A stretch of DNA of 64,000 nucleotides from Chloroflexota bacterium (GTDB lineage Bacteria; Chloroflexota; Dehalococcoidia; Lucifugimonadales; Lucifugimonadaceae), in assembly GCA_013204545.1 (NCBI GenBank), contig JABMNN010000097.1:1-64000 (forward strand), written 5' to 3'. The notes under the pieces are model-generated. The model worked only from the letters and a program-made list of their open reading frames with translations. It made no database searches and was not told where the DNA came from. Positions 28,887 through 38,900 of this stretch are shown in pieces (position 1 is the first letter of the stretch; every line of letters starts with the position of its first letter). A program made the translations under genes and the position numbers.

Positions 28887-29939
28887 TTGACTATGAACTT
28901 CTCGCGAACGAATTCCAAGATCCACGATAGAAGCGCAATCATTGGCACAGCCAATCCCGTTTCGAATCGATTCGCCGCCGCAATGTTGGCGACATTCGCA
29001 GCCCTGATCATTTCAGTATTTGGCTCTGCCCAATGGGCTAGCGCAGATTCTGGAACCACGTCTCCCGCCCCCGGTTCGGATCCAGTTCCAGGAGCACCAA
29101 CCGACGTCACGGCACACGCTGGCGATGAAGTCGCTGCAGTTTCGTGGCTTCCCGCCGCAAACAGTGTCAGTGCTTACGGTTATATTGTGACTTCCGACCC
29201 CGCGAACATCGCCGTCGAAGTGGGTGAGAACGAATTCCTCGTTCGTGTACCCGGGCTCGAGAACGGTGTCGAATACACCTTTACTGTCGTGGCATTCAAC
29301 GAGAACGGTCGCAGTGATCCGTCTGACGTTTCTAACGCAGTTACTCCATCTGCCAATGACAATCTCGATGATGACGAGTTACGACGCCTGCACAGGCATC
29401 TCCGTGAGAAGGCGGCTGAAGCACGGCAGCGATTCAAAGATGCCGAAAAGCGAGCCCTCGAAAACCTCGACACAACGAGAGACAGAGCTAAAACTCATCT
29501 CGATGAAGAGACCGACCGAGCTCATGAGTTCGTCGAGAAGACCCGAGAGATTGCCGACAGGCGAAATGAGCACGAGGCAAACAAAGCCCGCACCTGGTAT
29601 GACCATCTGCAAACACAGCTTGCTGAGAAGTTAGAACGAGCAATTGGAACTGAGCGCTACGAACAGCTACGAGAGCGCTCTACTAAAACGTTAGAGAAAG
29701 CCAGTAAAAAAGTCGACAATCGCCTTGAAAACTCTAAAGAGCAAACGGACGCAAGAGTCGACAAAGCTGAAGAAAAGGCAAGGGAACGCGTCGAGAAAGC
29801 AACTGAGCGAGCTGAAAACGTGATCGGCCGCACAGAAGAACGACTAACCGAACATGTTTCGGGCCTGCGTGATCGACTCCACGAGTTGCTACTGCGACTC
29901 CGAACGATCTGGGCAGAGCGCGCTAATGCCGCAATCTAA
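28887..29939 (+). CDS. Exported fibronectin type III domain protein with long charged helical/coiled-coil tail
   Basis: Hydrophobic signal (FAAAMLATFAALIISVFGSAQWASA), FN3 motif PGAPTDVTAHAGDEVAAVSWLPAA..YGYIVTSDP..GLENGVEYTFTVVAFNENGRSDPSDVSNAVTP, then about 190 aa K/E/R-rich region. Confidence 0.75.
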   Translation: MTMNFSRTNSKIHDRSAIIGTANPVSNRFAAAMLATFAALIISVFGSAQWASADSGTTSPAPGSDPVPGAPTDVTAHAGDEVAAVSWLPAANSVSAYGYIVTSDPANIAVEVGENEFLVRVPGLENGVEYTFTVVAFNENGRSDPSDVSNAVTPSANDNLDDDELRRLHRHLREKAAEARQRFKDAEKRALENLDTTRDRAKTHLDEETDRAHEFVEKTREIADRRNEHEANKARTWYDHLQTQLAEKLERAIGTERYEQLRERSTKTLEKASKKVDNRLENSKEQTDARVDKAEEKARERVEKATERAENVIGRTEERLTEHVSGLRDRLHELLLRLRTIWAERANAAI

Positions 29940-30399
29940 ACCGGTAATTAGCCAATAGTTCGCAGATTTAAAGGCACGCGGCAGCCTCATGCCCCCATGC
30001 CCTGGGGCGGATGCCGATTGACATCCGCCCGTCTCTTTAACTGCAATTTGATGTACGCAACCGCACCAATCGCCGTGTTGTTAGCGACTCCGAAAATCAG
30101 GAATATCGAGCGGTTCTCCATTTCGTTTTACGTTCTCTATTGAAATCGGAAAAATACTGCTCCATGTGACAGCGTCGTAGACGTCGATAGGAGGCTCGAT
30201 TTCATATTCAGCGAGCAGACGATTTTCACTGACTCAATGGCCAAAATTGAGGTTGAGCACTGAGTTCTGACAGAACCTAAATAGGTCTACTGTGAACATA
30301 TGTTCAGAATGGCATGCGCCGCGCGACGGCCCTCAGCAGAACAATCATTCCACCATTACCAACCTGATCCGATCTCGCAATAGACGCGCCTCTGGCACT

Positions 30400-30789
30400 T
30401 TACGCTCGGTGAATCAGTTCGATTCGAATATCACCAGGAGCCGCAACGAACGCAATCGATACACCACCGCCATTGTTAATCGGTCCCTCTTTTAGCACGG
30501 CACCGAGACCAACAAGTCGAGCAATATCGGAGTCCATGTCATCAGTGTCGAAGCCGAAGTGCTCGAGACCGTAGTGTGGGTCAGCATCAGCGGGGCCGAG
30601 GGTCTCGTCTGTTCGTTCAGACGAAATGTTGATCGCAAGACCACCTTCGGTCATGGTCGTGATGAACCGGTCGCCAACAGGTCGAACATTGTCCGACTTG
30701 ATCTCGACGTTAAACGCCTCAACGAACCAATCGGCGGTCTTCTTTGGGTCGCTGGACTTCAGGTGAATGTGATTTACGTTAAACGGCAT
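30400..30789 (-). CDS. VOC (glyoxalase-like) family protein
   Basis: NHIHLKSSDPKKTADWFVEAFNVEI, GLEHFGFDTDDMDSDIARLVGLGAVLKEGP, VAAPGDIRIELIHR. Confidence 0.88.
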   Translation of the reverse strand: MPFNVNHIHLKSSDPKKTADWFVEAFNVEIKSDNVRPVGDRFITTMTEGGLAINISSERTDETLGPADADPHYGLEHFGFDTDDMDSDIARLVGLGAVLKEGPINNGGGVSIAFVAAPGDIRIELIHRA

Positions 30790-30999
30790 ACTATTTCTCT
30801 ATCCTGAGATACGTGGAAGTTACTAGCGAATCAAATAATGGAAAATCGCATGCCGAGGCTACGTTCAAAGAACTCGTCCGTCAATCGAATAATGAAAATA
30901 ATCGAATGATGTCGTAAATACTCTTTGAGGATCAGAATAATTGGTGCAGCTATACTTCGACCAATAATGCCCTTCTAGCACTCGGAGACTCGATAGCCA

Positions 31000-31458
31000 T
31001 TGCCATTAATTGCTGCACGTCCGATTCGGCAGACCGACTCAAATAACGTTCGTTCCCTTGATTCGCGCATTCAAGGGGCCGATCGATCCACCACGTGGGA
31101 CACCTACGTTAAGCGGCTGCTAGCGATTATCTAACTCGACTGGCTGCAATACCCGCCGTGGGGCTGTTACGTTGCTGAAGACGAATCGGGGCTAGTTGGA
31201 TTCCTTCTTTCTGAACGACAGACCGAGGCTTACGGACTCCCACCTGGTGCGCGAATCGTAGCTATGGCTGTCGAGCCTTCAAAAAGACGCATCGGGATCG
31301 GAAAATTGCTTTTGAACGAACTAGAAAAACAGGCTCAAAGTGACGGCATTAAGCAGATATATTCAGTTCTATTGGCTGAAGATGATCGAGATGCTCTATT
31401 CCTAGAATCTGCCGGGTTCAGTCCGTCGCATATTAAGGTCTACGTCAAACACATTTAG
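31000..31458 (+). pseudogene. GNAT N-acetyltransferase interrupted by an in-frame TAA (31132-31134)
   Basis: Single reading frame from TTG 31000: PLIAARPIRQTDSNNVRSLDSRIQGADRSTTWDTYVKRLLAII*LDWLQYPPWGCYVAEDESGLVGFLLSERQ..VEPSKRRIGIGKLLLNELEKQAQ..FLESAGF. Confidence 0.7.
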
Positions 31459-31531
31459 CCGCCTAACTATTTCGATAGAGCGACGCAACCTAGCGTGGAC
31501 GTTAACGGTCATTCACAAAACGATATGCCCA

Positions 31532-32350
31532 TCACATCACGGCCAGTAGTTGTCTGTGTATTTCTGGCCAACCGATCACGACCGCTGGAAGTTCTTCGTC
31601 CTTCGACCAGTCGATAGGTTCTCCGGTATCGTCCGTAACTAGCACTCCGAGCTCACTGGCGATCAAAGCGCCTGCAGCAAAGTGCATCGGCTCAATCCCG
31701 TAGAACACTGCTGCCGGCAATCGCCCTAGGCAGACCAACGCAATCGGATACGCCGCAGATGCAAATGTGTTGATCTGGCTGGTGGAGGGAATCCATTCCA
31801 GCCCGCTCGCCAACTTTCGTCGCCATTCCTCAGGTCCATCAACCTCCAAGCCCACAGTTGATTCAGAAAGCTTTTCTCTCGGTGAAGACGAAGTAAATGG
31901 CTTTCCATTTCTAATGACTCCGCCGCCTTTAATCGCGGAAAGTCGTTCACCTAACGAAGGAAGCGAAAGTGAGGCAACGATCAGATCGCCACTACGTCGA
32001 AGGGCGATATTTACGCCCCAGTGATCCATACCTGTGCTGAACGGGACAGTTCCACAAAGTGGATCAACCAACCACGTCAGCGAATCGTCATCCGAAAGAT
32101 CTGTTTTACTCTCCTCAGAAAGTATTCGCCCCGGCGCACCCGCAACTCTGAGGGCCTCGGTTATAGCCTTATCGCTGGCAAGGTCGGCGTCTGTCACAAG
32201 CGCATTTGGCGATTTATAGAACGAATCAAGTGCCTGAGAAGTGTCAGGTCTGAATCTCACAAGTAAAACATCGCTAGCGGCCGCGGCTGCACTGTCAGCA
32301 GATCTAAGAATCTGCTGAAGATCAAGATCACTTTGATTTTGGCTATTCAA
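31532..32350 (-). CDS. Inositol monophosphatase-family protein with atypical catalytic motifs
   Basis: ILSEESK, WLVDPLCGTVPFSTGMDHWGVNIALRRSG, MHFAAGALIASELGVLVTDDTGEPI. Confidence 0.78.
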   Translation of the reverse strand: MNSQNQSDLDLQQILRSADSAAAAASDVLLVRFRPDTSQALDSFYKSPNALVTDADLASDKAITEALRVAGAPGRILSEESKTDLSDDDSLTWLVDPLCGTVPFSTGMDHWGVNIALRRSGDLIVASLSLPSLGERLSAIKGGGVIRNGKPFTSSSPREKLSESTVGLEVDGPEEWRRKLASGLEWIPSTSQINTFASAAYPIALVCLGRLPAAVFYGIEPMHFAAGALIASELGVLVTDDTGEPIDWSKDEELPAVVIGWPEIHRQLLAVM

Positions 32351-32375
32351 CTAATGCAGTCCATGTTTTCTGCGG

Positions 32376-33776
32376 TTACCTGACTGAAGTGGATGCAGGA
32401 ACGATAGATTTTACTTTCGAAATCACGCGGAGGGCGTTCTCGGCCATGTAGTTCGTTAGCAAATCAGATGCAACGGCACTATCACCGTTTCCAATGATAT
32501 TACGAGCTCTTTCAGCGATATCGTAAGCCGATTCAAATAGCTCGTTCTGCAGCATACCCAGTTCCGATCTGATCTCCGACCGAACCTCAGCACCCGCCTG
32601 CAATCCGTGGTGTGTGAGTCGGTAAAAATCCCACCATGGGCTATCACTGCTCTCCGACTCACCACCGATTCCGAGTGAGATTGGCAGTTCGCCTTCGATG
32701 AAATTCGGCAAGAACACCGTCATACACGGCGAATAAAGACCGGTCCAGTAAACAGGTAATCGTTCGTCGGTCGCACACAGGTCAGCGACAAGGCTGGCAG
32801 TCGACGCACCCATAGAATCGCCCGTAGTACGGTGTAAACAGATCGAAACATTGCCAGCAACATCGACAACCTGAGTCTCGTTCGGATTTACTCCGTCGGA
32901 GTGATCGGTTAGCACCTGCATCATTGAACGAACGTCCAGCTTTCCAGCACCGTTACTCATCATCGCGTCAGAGCGGCACTGTCTTGCCAGTCCACTCGAC
33001 GAATTCGCAGGATCGGCAAACGCGTTATTAAATGCAAAACTCTCACCAAAACCCATCTCAAACAAGCCTAATCGAGTCGCCTGTGATTTCGCACCGGGCG
33101 AGACGTGATCGGCGTCTTTACCAATTTGACCAACATTGGAGATCGACGTAACACTGTCGACCTGCTTTACCGCCCAATCATGCCCAACACACTCAACCAC
33201 ATACGCCGAGATTGGATCGGCGATCAGGAATATGTTGTCGTAAGTACGCACTCCGGCATTATTAGCAAATTTGCCCTGTCCAAATTCAGATACAAGGCCG
33301 GTAATAACGTCGACTGCCTTTTCGGCCGATTTCGACCGCTCTAGCCCTAATCGAAGAATTTCCATTCCGATCAATTTGGGTTCACTTACTTCTGGCAATA
33401 ACGATGGCAACGCCTCATTGCCGATTACGACTTGATGCTCGTTGAACCCATGTTCGTATCCAGCACACCAGTACGGCTTCGATCCAATGTGTCGGTACGT
33501 GTGATTGATCTGCGGCACATCGACAAATTGAGTTCCAGAAAATCCGACAGAATGTCCAGATGCGGGAATCTGGACCAGAGGCTGTGCTTCGTTGTGAGGT
33601 CGATCGCTGTTCTTTGCGAATACGGTGTTTCTGCTTCTCGTGGAACCGCCTAAAGCGACCATCGTGTCGCACGATTCATCCCAAAGTACGCTGCACGGTG
33701 CTTCCTTCGTTCGCATATTAAAGTTATTCCCTCCTGGCAAGCGTGGCATCAGGTTCTCATTTTCGTAATACCTCAT
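32376..33776 (-). CDS. Peptidase C69/secernin-like Ntn hydrolase
   Basis: CDTMVALGGSTRSRNTVFAKNSDRPHNEAQPLV, VVIGNEAL, GMEILRLGLERSKSAEKAVDVITGLV; true start uncertain. Confidence 0.78.
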   Translation of the reverse strand: MRYYENENLMPRLPGGNNFNMRTKEAPCSVLWDESCDTMVALGGSTRSRNTVFAKNSDRPHNEAQPLVQIPASGHSVGFSGTQFVDVPQINHTYRHIGSKPYWCAGYEHGFNEHQVVIGNEALPSLLPEVSEPKLIGMEILRLGLERSKSAEKAVDVITGLVSEFGQGKFANNAGVRTYDNIFLIADPISAYVVECVGHDWAVKQVDSVTSISNVGQIGKDADHVSPGAKSQATRLGLFEMGFGESFAFNNAFADPANSSSGLARQCRSDAMMSNGAGKLDVRSMMQVLTDHSDGVNPNETQVVDVAGNVSICLHRTTGDSMGASTASLVADLCATDERLPVYWTGLYSPCMTVFLPNFIEGELPISLGIGGESESSDSPWWDFYRLTHHGLQAGAEVRSEIRSELGMLQNELFESAYDIAERARNIIGNGDSAVASDLLTNYMAENALRVISKVKSIVPASTSVR

Positions 33777-33916
33777 TTTTCACAGGTTCTACTCAGCGGA
33801 ATCTTACATGCCCTCTTCACGAAGAATCACTGCTTTCACACAAATTGGTGGCTATCTTGAACCTATCGATTCAAACGTCGATGATCAGATGATGAATCAG
33901 CACATAGGACACCCCG

Positions 33917-34321
33917 ATGTCTCCAGAAACGATTAACTACGGTATCTTGCGAAGTACCAGCCTAAGTTTTGATGAGGCTGTGGAAGCAGTAACTGCATCT
34001 CTGGCTGAAGAGGGTTTTGGGATTCTGACCCAGATCGACGTGCAGGCCACGCTCAAGAAAAAGCTCGATATCGATCGACCAAAGTATTTGATACTCGGTG
34101 CTTGCAATCCAAACCTCGCCAATATCGTGCTCAATGCCGAGCCATGGGCTGGTTTGCTGCTGCCCTGCAACGTTGTTGTGCAAGAAATCGACGGCGGAAC
34201 CCAAATTGCATTTATGGATCCTGAAGTGATCCAGCTCGTGACACACAATTCCGAAGTGTACGATGTCGCTTGCGACGCAAAAGAGCGATTAATTCGGGTT
34301 GCAAATAGTCTTCCAGAGTAA
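33917..34321 (+). CDS. DUF302 domain-containing protein
   Basis: SFDEAVEAVTASLAEEGFGILTQIDVQATLKKKLDIDRPKYLILGACNPNLANIVLNAEPWAGLLLPCNVVVQE. Confidence 0.88.
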   Translation: MSPETINYGILRSTSLSFDEAVEAVTASLAEEGFGILTQIDVQATLKKKLDIDRPKYLILGACNPNLANIVLNAEPWAGLLLPCNVVVQEIDGGTQIAFMDPEVIQLVTHNSEVYDVACDAKERLIRVANSLPE

Positions 34322-34416
34322 AACCAGACCTCACGAGGGCTTTGAAAAACCGGTAAGCTTTCGCCCGCAGTTGTATTTTTGGCGCGACTGCGCACGGATG
34401 TCGGGGGCAGATAATT

Positions 34417-35565
34417 ATGGCCGGTAGCAAGGTTCTCGTTCTGGGCGGCGGTTTCGGAGGCGTGCAAGCGGCAATCAGCGCACGTGCTTCTCTGGACGCT
34501 TCTCATGAAGTAACAATCGTCGATCGAAATCGGGTCCCTCACTTGTGTGGAATGAACCCGCTACTTATTGTTGGCGAACGAGACACCGATAAAACAGGCA
34601 GGTCGCTAGGTCGCCTCGCCAATCGAGGAATCAAGTTCGTCGAAGCGAACATCAACTCCATCGACACGACTGGTCAAAGGGTCGAAACCTCAGCCGGCAC
34701 CCTAGATTACGACTACCTCGTCATCGCCCTCGGTGCTGCTTACGACTGGGATGCCGTTCCCTGAGCCAAAGACGCCTATTCGTTCTACGATTTCGACTAC
34801 GCACGTCAACTTCGCCGAAGACTAAGCCGACTAAAACGCGGCAAGATCGTCCTGGCGGCGTCAAAGCCACCGTACAAATGCCCGCCTGCTCCGTTCGAGA
34901 CCGCCATGATCATCAATTGGTGGGCACGAAATAAGGGAATACGTAAAGATCTTGATATCTCCGTATACATTCCAGAACCCGGGCCACTAGGAGTCGCTGG
35001 TAAAGAGGCGTCGATGCGAGTTAGAAACGCACTAGATCAGCGAGGAATCGAACTTGTCACAGGGGCAGGGGTTACTGAGGTCTCGGCGAACGGTCGTGAG
35101 GCGTCTTTTGCCGATGGCTCGATGACGACCGCAGATATCATCGCCACAATTCCAGTTCACAAAATGCCAGACATCGTTGCAGCATCCGGGGTTTCAAATA
35201 GTAAGCCGTGGGTTCCTGTGAACAAGGCAACTCTCGAAACATCCACCTCGAACGTTTTCGCCATCGGTGATGTTAATGTCGTTCCTTCTGGAGATTTTGC
35301 GATTCCGAAAGCTGGGGTTTTCGCCGCCGGACAGGGCACCAAAGTCGGCGAAGTAATCGCCAGCCGAGTAAATGAGTCTGGTGAACCAGAGCCGTACGAT
35401 GGCGTCGGCTACTGCTTCATGGCGTACTCTGGTGGACGATCAGCTACGGTTGGTGGAGAATTCCTCGCGGAGGGCGGCCCACAAACCATCTTGAGCGAAC
35501 CGACTGTCTCGGGAATGAAGAGCAAAGATCGATTCGAGCGAGACTGGCGCAACTTCAGGATCTAA
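34417..35565 (+). pseudogene. FAD/NAD(P)-dependent oxidoreductase (sulfide:quinone reductase-like) interrupted by one in-frame TGA (34762-34764)
   Basis: Both ORFs (34417-34764 and 34906-35565) are in the same frame: VLVLGGGFGGVQAA..YDWDAVP*AKDAYSFYDFDYARQLRRRLSRLKRGKIVLAASKPPYKCPPAPFETAM..NVFAIGDVN. Confidence 0.8.
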
Positions 35566-35621
35566 TAATCATGCAATTACGCCTGATATGCATAACCACG
35601 TACACCAAGTAGGAAATATCG

Positions 35622-35921
35622 ATGATCGCAGTACGACGCACATACCTTCCCAAACCCGGAACTGGCGGTCAGTTGGCCACTTTCGTGCAAAAGGCAAGCG
35701 CTGCAATGGAGGTTGCTGGATTCAGGAAGCCTACTGTGTACAAAGGCTGGCACGGATCACACGGAATGCTGCAAACCGAACAGCTCTGGGACTCAATCGC
35801 CGACTACGAAGCGTCGCGCAGTGCAGTTCGTAAAACGCCCGGCATTACTTCGATATTCGATCAGATCTACCCGTTACTTGCAGAAACCCACACCACAGAA
35901 ATCTTCGAAATAACCTCATAA
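35622..35921 (+). CDS. Small hypothetical protein, possibly dimeric alpha/beta barrel-like
   Basis: Intact ORF downstream of the oxidoreductase: RRTYLPKPGTGGQLATFVQKASAAME..DSIADYEASRSAV. Confidence 0.5.
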   Translation: MIAVRRTYLPKPGTGGQLATFVQKASAAMEVAGFRKPTVYKGWHGSHGMLQTEQLWDSIADYEASRSAVRKTPGITSIFDQIYPLLAETHTTEIFEITS

Positions 35922-35937
35922 GCGATCCGTTCAAGAG

Positions 35938-38900
35938 TTAGGGCGACCTAACGGCAACCGCCAATTCGGTTCGCCTGACAGTAATCGCGTAAGAAGATGT
36001 TATCCAGATAACTGAGACGATTAGCAAGCCTACGAAACCGATCAAGTAAGTCCAATCCGTCGAACTAACAATGGTCGGCAATACACGACCTTCAGCAAAT
36101 GTCTGAGTGGTCGCATCTACTGAGAGCCGGGCCATTAACAGGCCTACGATCACTCCGCCCACAACACCTGTGAACAAAACAACAAGTTGCTCACCAATAC
36201 TGACGACTGTTAACTCGAGACGACTCATTCCTAGACAGCTCAACACCGCCAGATTGTACCGATCTCCGGTTGGTCTGATTGCACTAAAAGCAAGAAATCC
36301 AAACGTCCCGAGCAACATCGCAACCACTGTTGTCACTATCGCTGAACCGCGCCAACCTGACACCGCCAATGGAGACACGAGTGAAGAATCAAGTAATTCT
36401 TGTCGACTAATCAAATTGTGGATCCCGGCAATTTCCTCGGACACTTCAGAGATCACAGATTGATCATTCGGATCGTCAAGCCCAATGAATAGTTCGGATA
36501 AAAATCCCGCTGAGTTAGCGCTACTCATCGACAAATAGGTCCAAAGCTGATTCGCATCTGCCACAACGAACCCACCCTTGCCGGGATCAATCGTCGGAAA
36601 ATACTCAAGCTCGCCGACGATGCGGGCAGGAATAGACTGCTCAAAAACGTTCAACACAGTTCGATCTCCCACCGAACTTCCGTTTACGATCAAAGCTTCA
36701 CGGCTAAACAAAACTGGAACGGCATCGGTAGAAGTCCGAATTACACCGCGAAACCCTTTATTAGTTCCTACGCCTAGATCGATCAATAAACCCTGACTGA
36801 TTTGTGAACCTCGAAGTTCCTCGAATCCTTCGACCGCCGTATCGATGCCCTTAACGGACGCCAGGGGTAGCCAATTTTCGACGATATCGAGTGAATCGAC
36901 AGTTGTTACTACGCCGGAAGCTACTTCCCCATCAACTTTTGCGTTGCCGGAAACTATCGCATCGACATAGATGCTCATCGGGATGCCGAGTTCGTCGTTC
37001 GTCTGTTCAAAAAATATAATCCCGACGACATCCACCGGTTTGGTAGCCTGTTCCGGCACATCGTTCATCCGAAGCTCCCATTCAGTGGAGTCCATTCGTC
37101 CGAGATTGACAGACCAAGAACGACCCGCTGCGTCCATCAATCGCAAGCTCGCTCGAACATATTCCTGACTTGAGCTCGCTTTTACTCTCAATCCAACATG
37201 AGTCGAATTGATGGCGAGCGGCATCGGAAGCAAGCTAGAATCCAGATCAGATTCTGGCTCTAAGACGAGTAGAAGTTCCTTGAGTGGTTCTGTGGAGTAA
37301 TCATTACGAAATATTCCAATACCTGCGAATTCGGCCGGTTCGACCGCAAGGAAATCGAATGGAGGGCCTTCCCCACCGTCGCGCATCGAACCGATGGCCC
37401 TGAGGCCAAGAGATGCTCCACTGACACCTTCAATGTTTCGGACGTTCTCGATAACTTCGGTTCTGGTCCCACTGTAGAAATCGACTGGAACCGCTCGAAT
37501 GTCGGAGCCGGATTGATACCCGGATTGATCGACGGCACTTTGCTCCAAGGTCCCGGCCACAGTACTCGAAAGAATTAGCGCTCCAGTTGCCGTAGCAACG
37601 ATCGCTATAGGCCATGCATAACTGACCCGCAATCTCGCGAGTGTGGCCGACAAAATATGTACCCCCGCAGGACCGCGCTTTGAGAGACCGCTCGAAATTA
37701 ATCGAGCAATCAAAGGCATCACTCGCAGAGAAACCAATATGGTCACTCCGAGAAATATGGCAGGGGAGAACACCAACAGAGGACTAATATCTGCGAGATG
37801 AGTTGCACCACCTACGACAACTGACTCCTCGGTAGTTAGATCCCAAAGAACAATCCCGCCAAACAACAAGAGGATCAGATCGAGATAGTGTCGTTGATAC
37901 CCGGGTTGTCCTTCAACGCGAGTCCCATTCAAGCGCCCAGAATCAATCGCTAGTAGTGCACCAGAGTTTGCCATCCACTGAATGAACAATAGAACAGCAA
38001 ATCCGCCGGTCAGCGACAATGCAAACGACTGCCAGACTATTCGAACCGGCATCCCCATTCCTAGCGTGATCGCCTCGTATTCAGAAAGATGCCCTATCGA
38101 CAAAATGATGCCTGCTGCCACAAAAGGGGACAACAAAGCTGGGATCAACACTATTGGAGCTGTTTCGTACAGGTAAGCTACCGCTATATGCGAACGGTCC
38201 GAGCCGCGTGCCCGCAATCGCCCCATGTCGACACGCCGTCGCGCTATCAACGCACCAACAGACGTAATCGAAAAAAATCCCGCAGCAACCAACACCACTC
38301 CGCCCATCATCAACGTCGGAATACGAGCGAAAGTGATTTGCTCACGTAATGCACTGAAACGGTTCGGGATAGGCGAAATCACGTCCGACTCTGGGAACTC
38401 CGATCGCAAGCTCCTTGCCACAGCTTCAATTTGCCACTCGGTCGCAGCTGGACCCTGATCATTGATTTGGTTGAAGTCTAGCTCTACTAGCCATCTGGCA
38501 GATCCGATTGATGCAGGCCCGCCGGTCACCAGATCGAACTGACTCTCACCAGCTACAAACAATGGCAGCGGGTGTCTGGCAATCAGTGATGGCGCAGGGG
38601 GCTCTGTCGCCTCAAATCCTAAATCGAACCAAAACTCATCAGTCAAATCAATCGGGTTGAACCTCCCGACAACTTTTAGCCTCAAATATGCTGGGTCGGC
38701 GGGGTTTGATGCCAACCAAATATCGTCGCCTACATTTACTCCGAGGATTTCAGCTCTTTTATATGGAACTGCCGTTTCACCAACCACAATTCCATTTTCG
38801 ATTTGTGTATCCGATACAGGTACTCGTCCTTCTACGAAATCAACATGATCCGAAAATCCCTCGAATCGTTGAAGAACAGCGCTATCAGAAGAACGACCGG

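Noticed and set aside
33937-34542. 201-aa minus-strand ORF
   Set aside because: Antisense to DUF302 and the oxidoreductase start; Ser-rich shadow translation without motifs.
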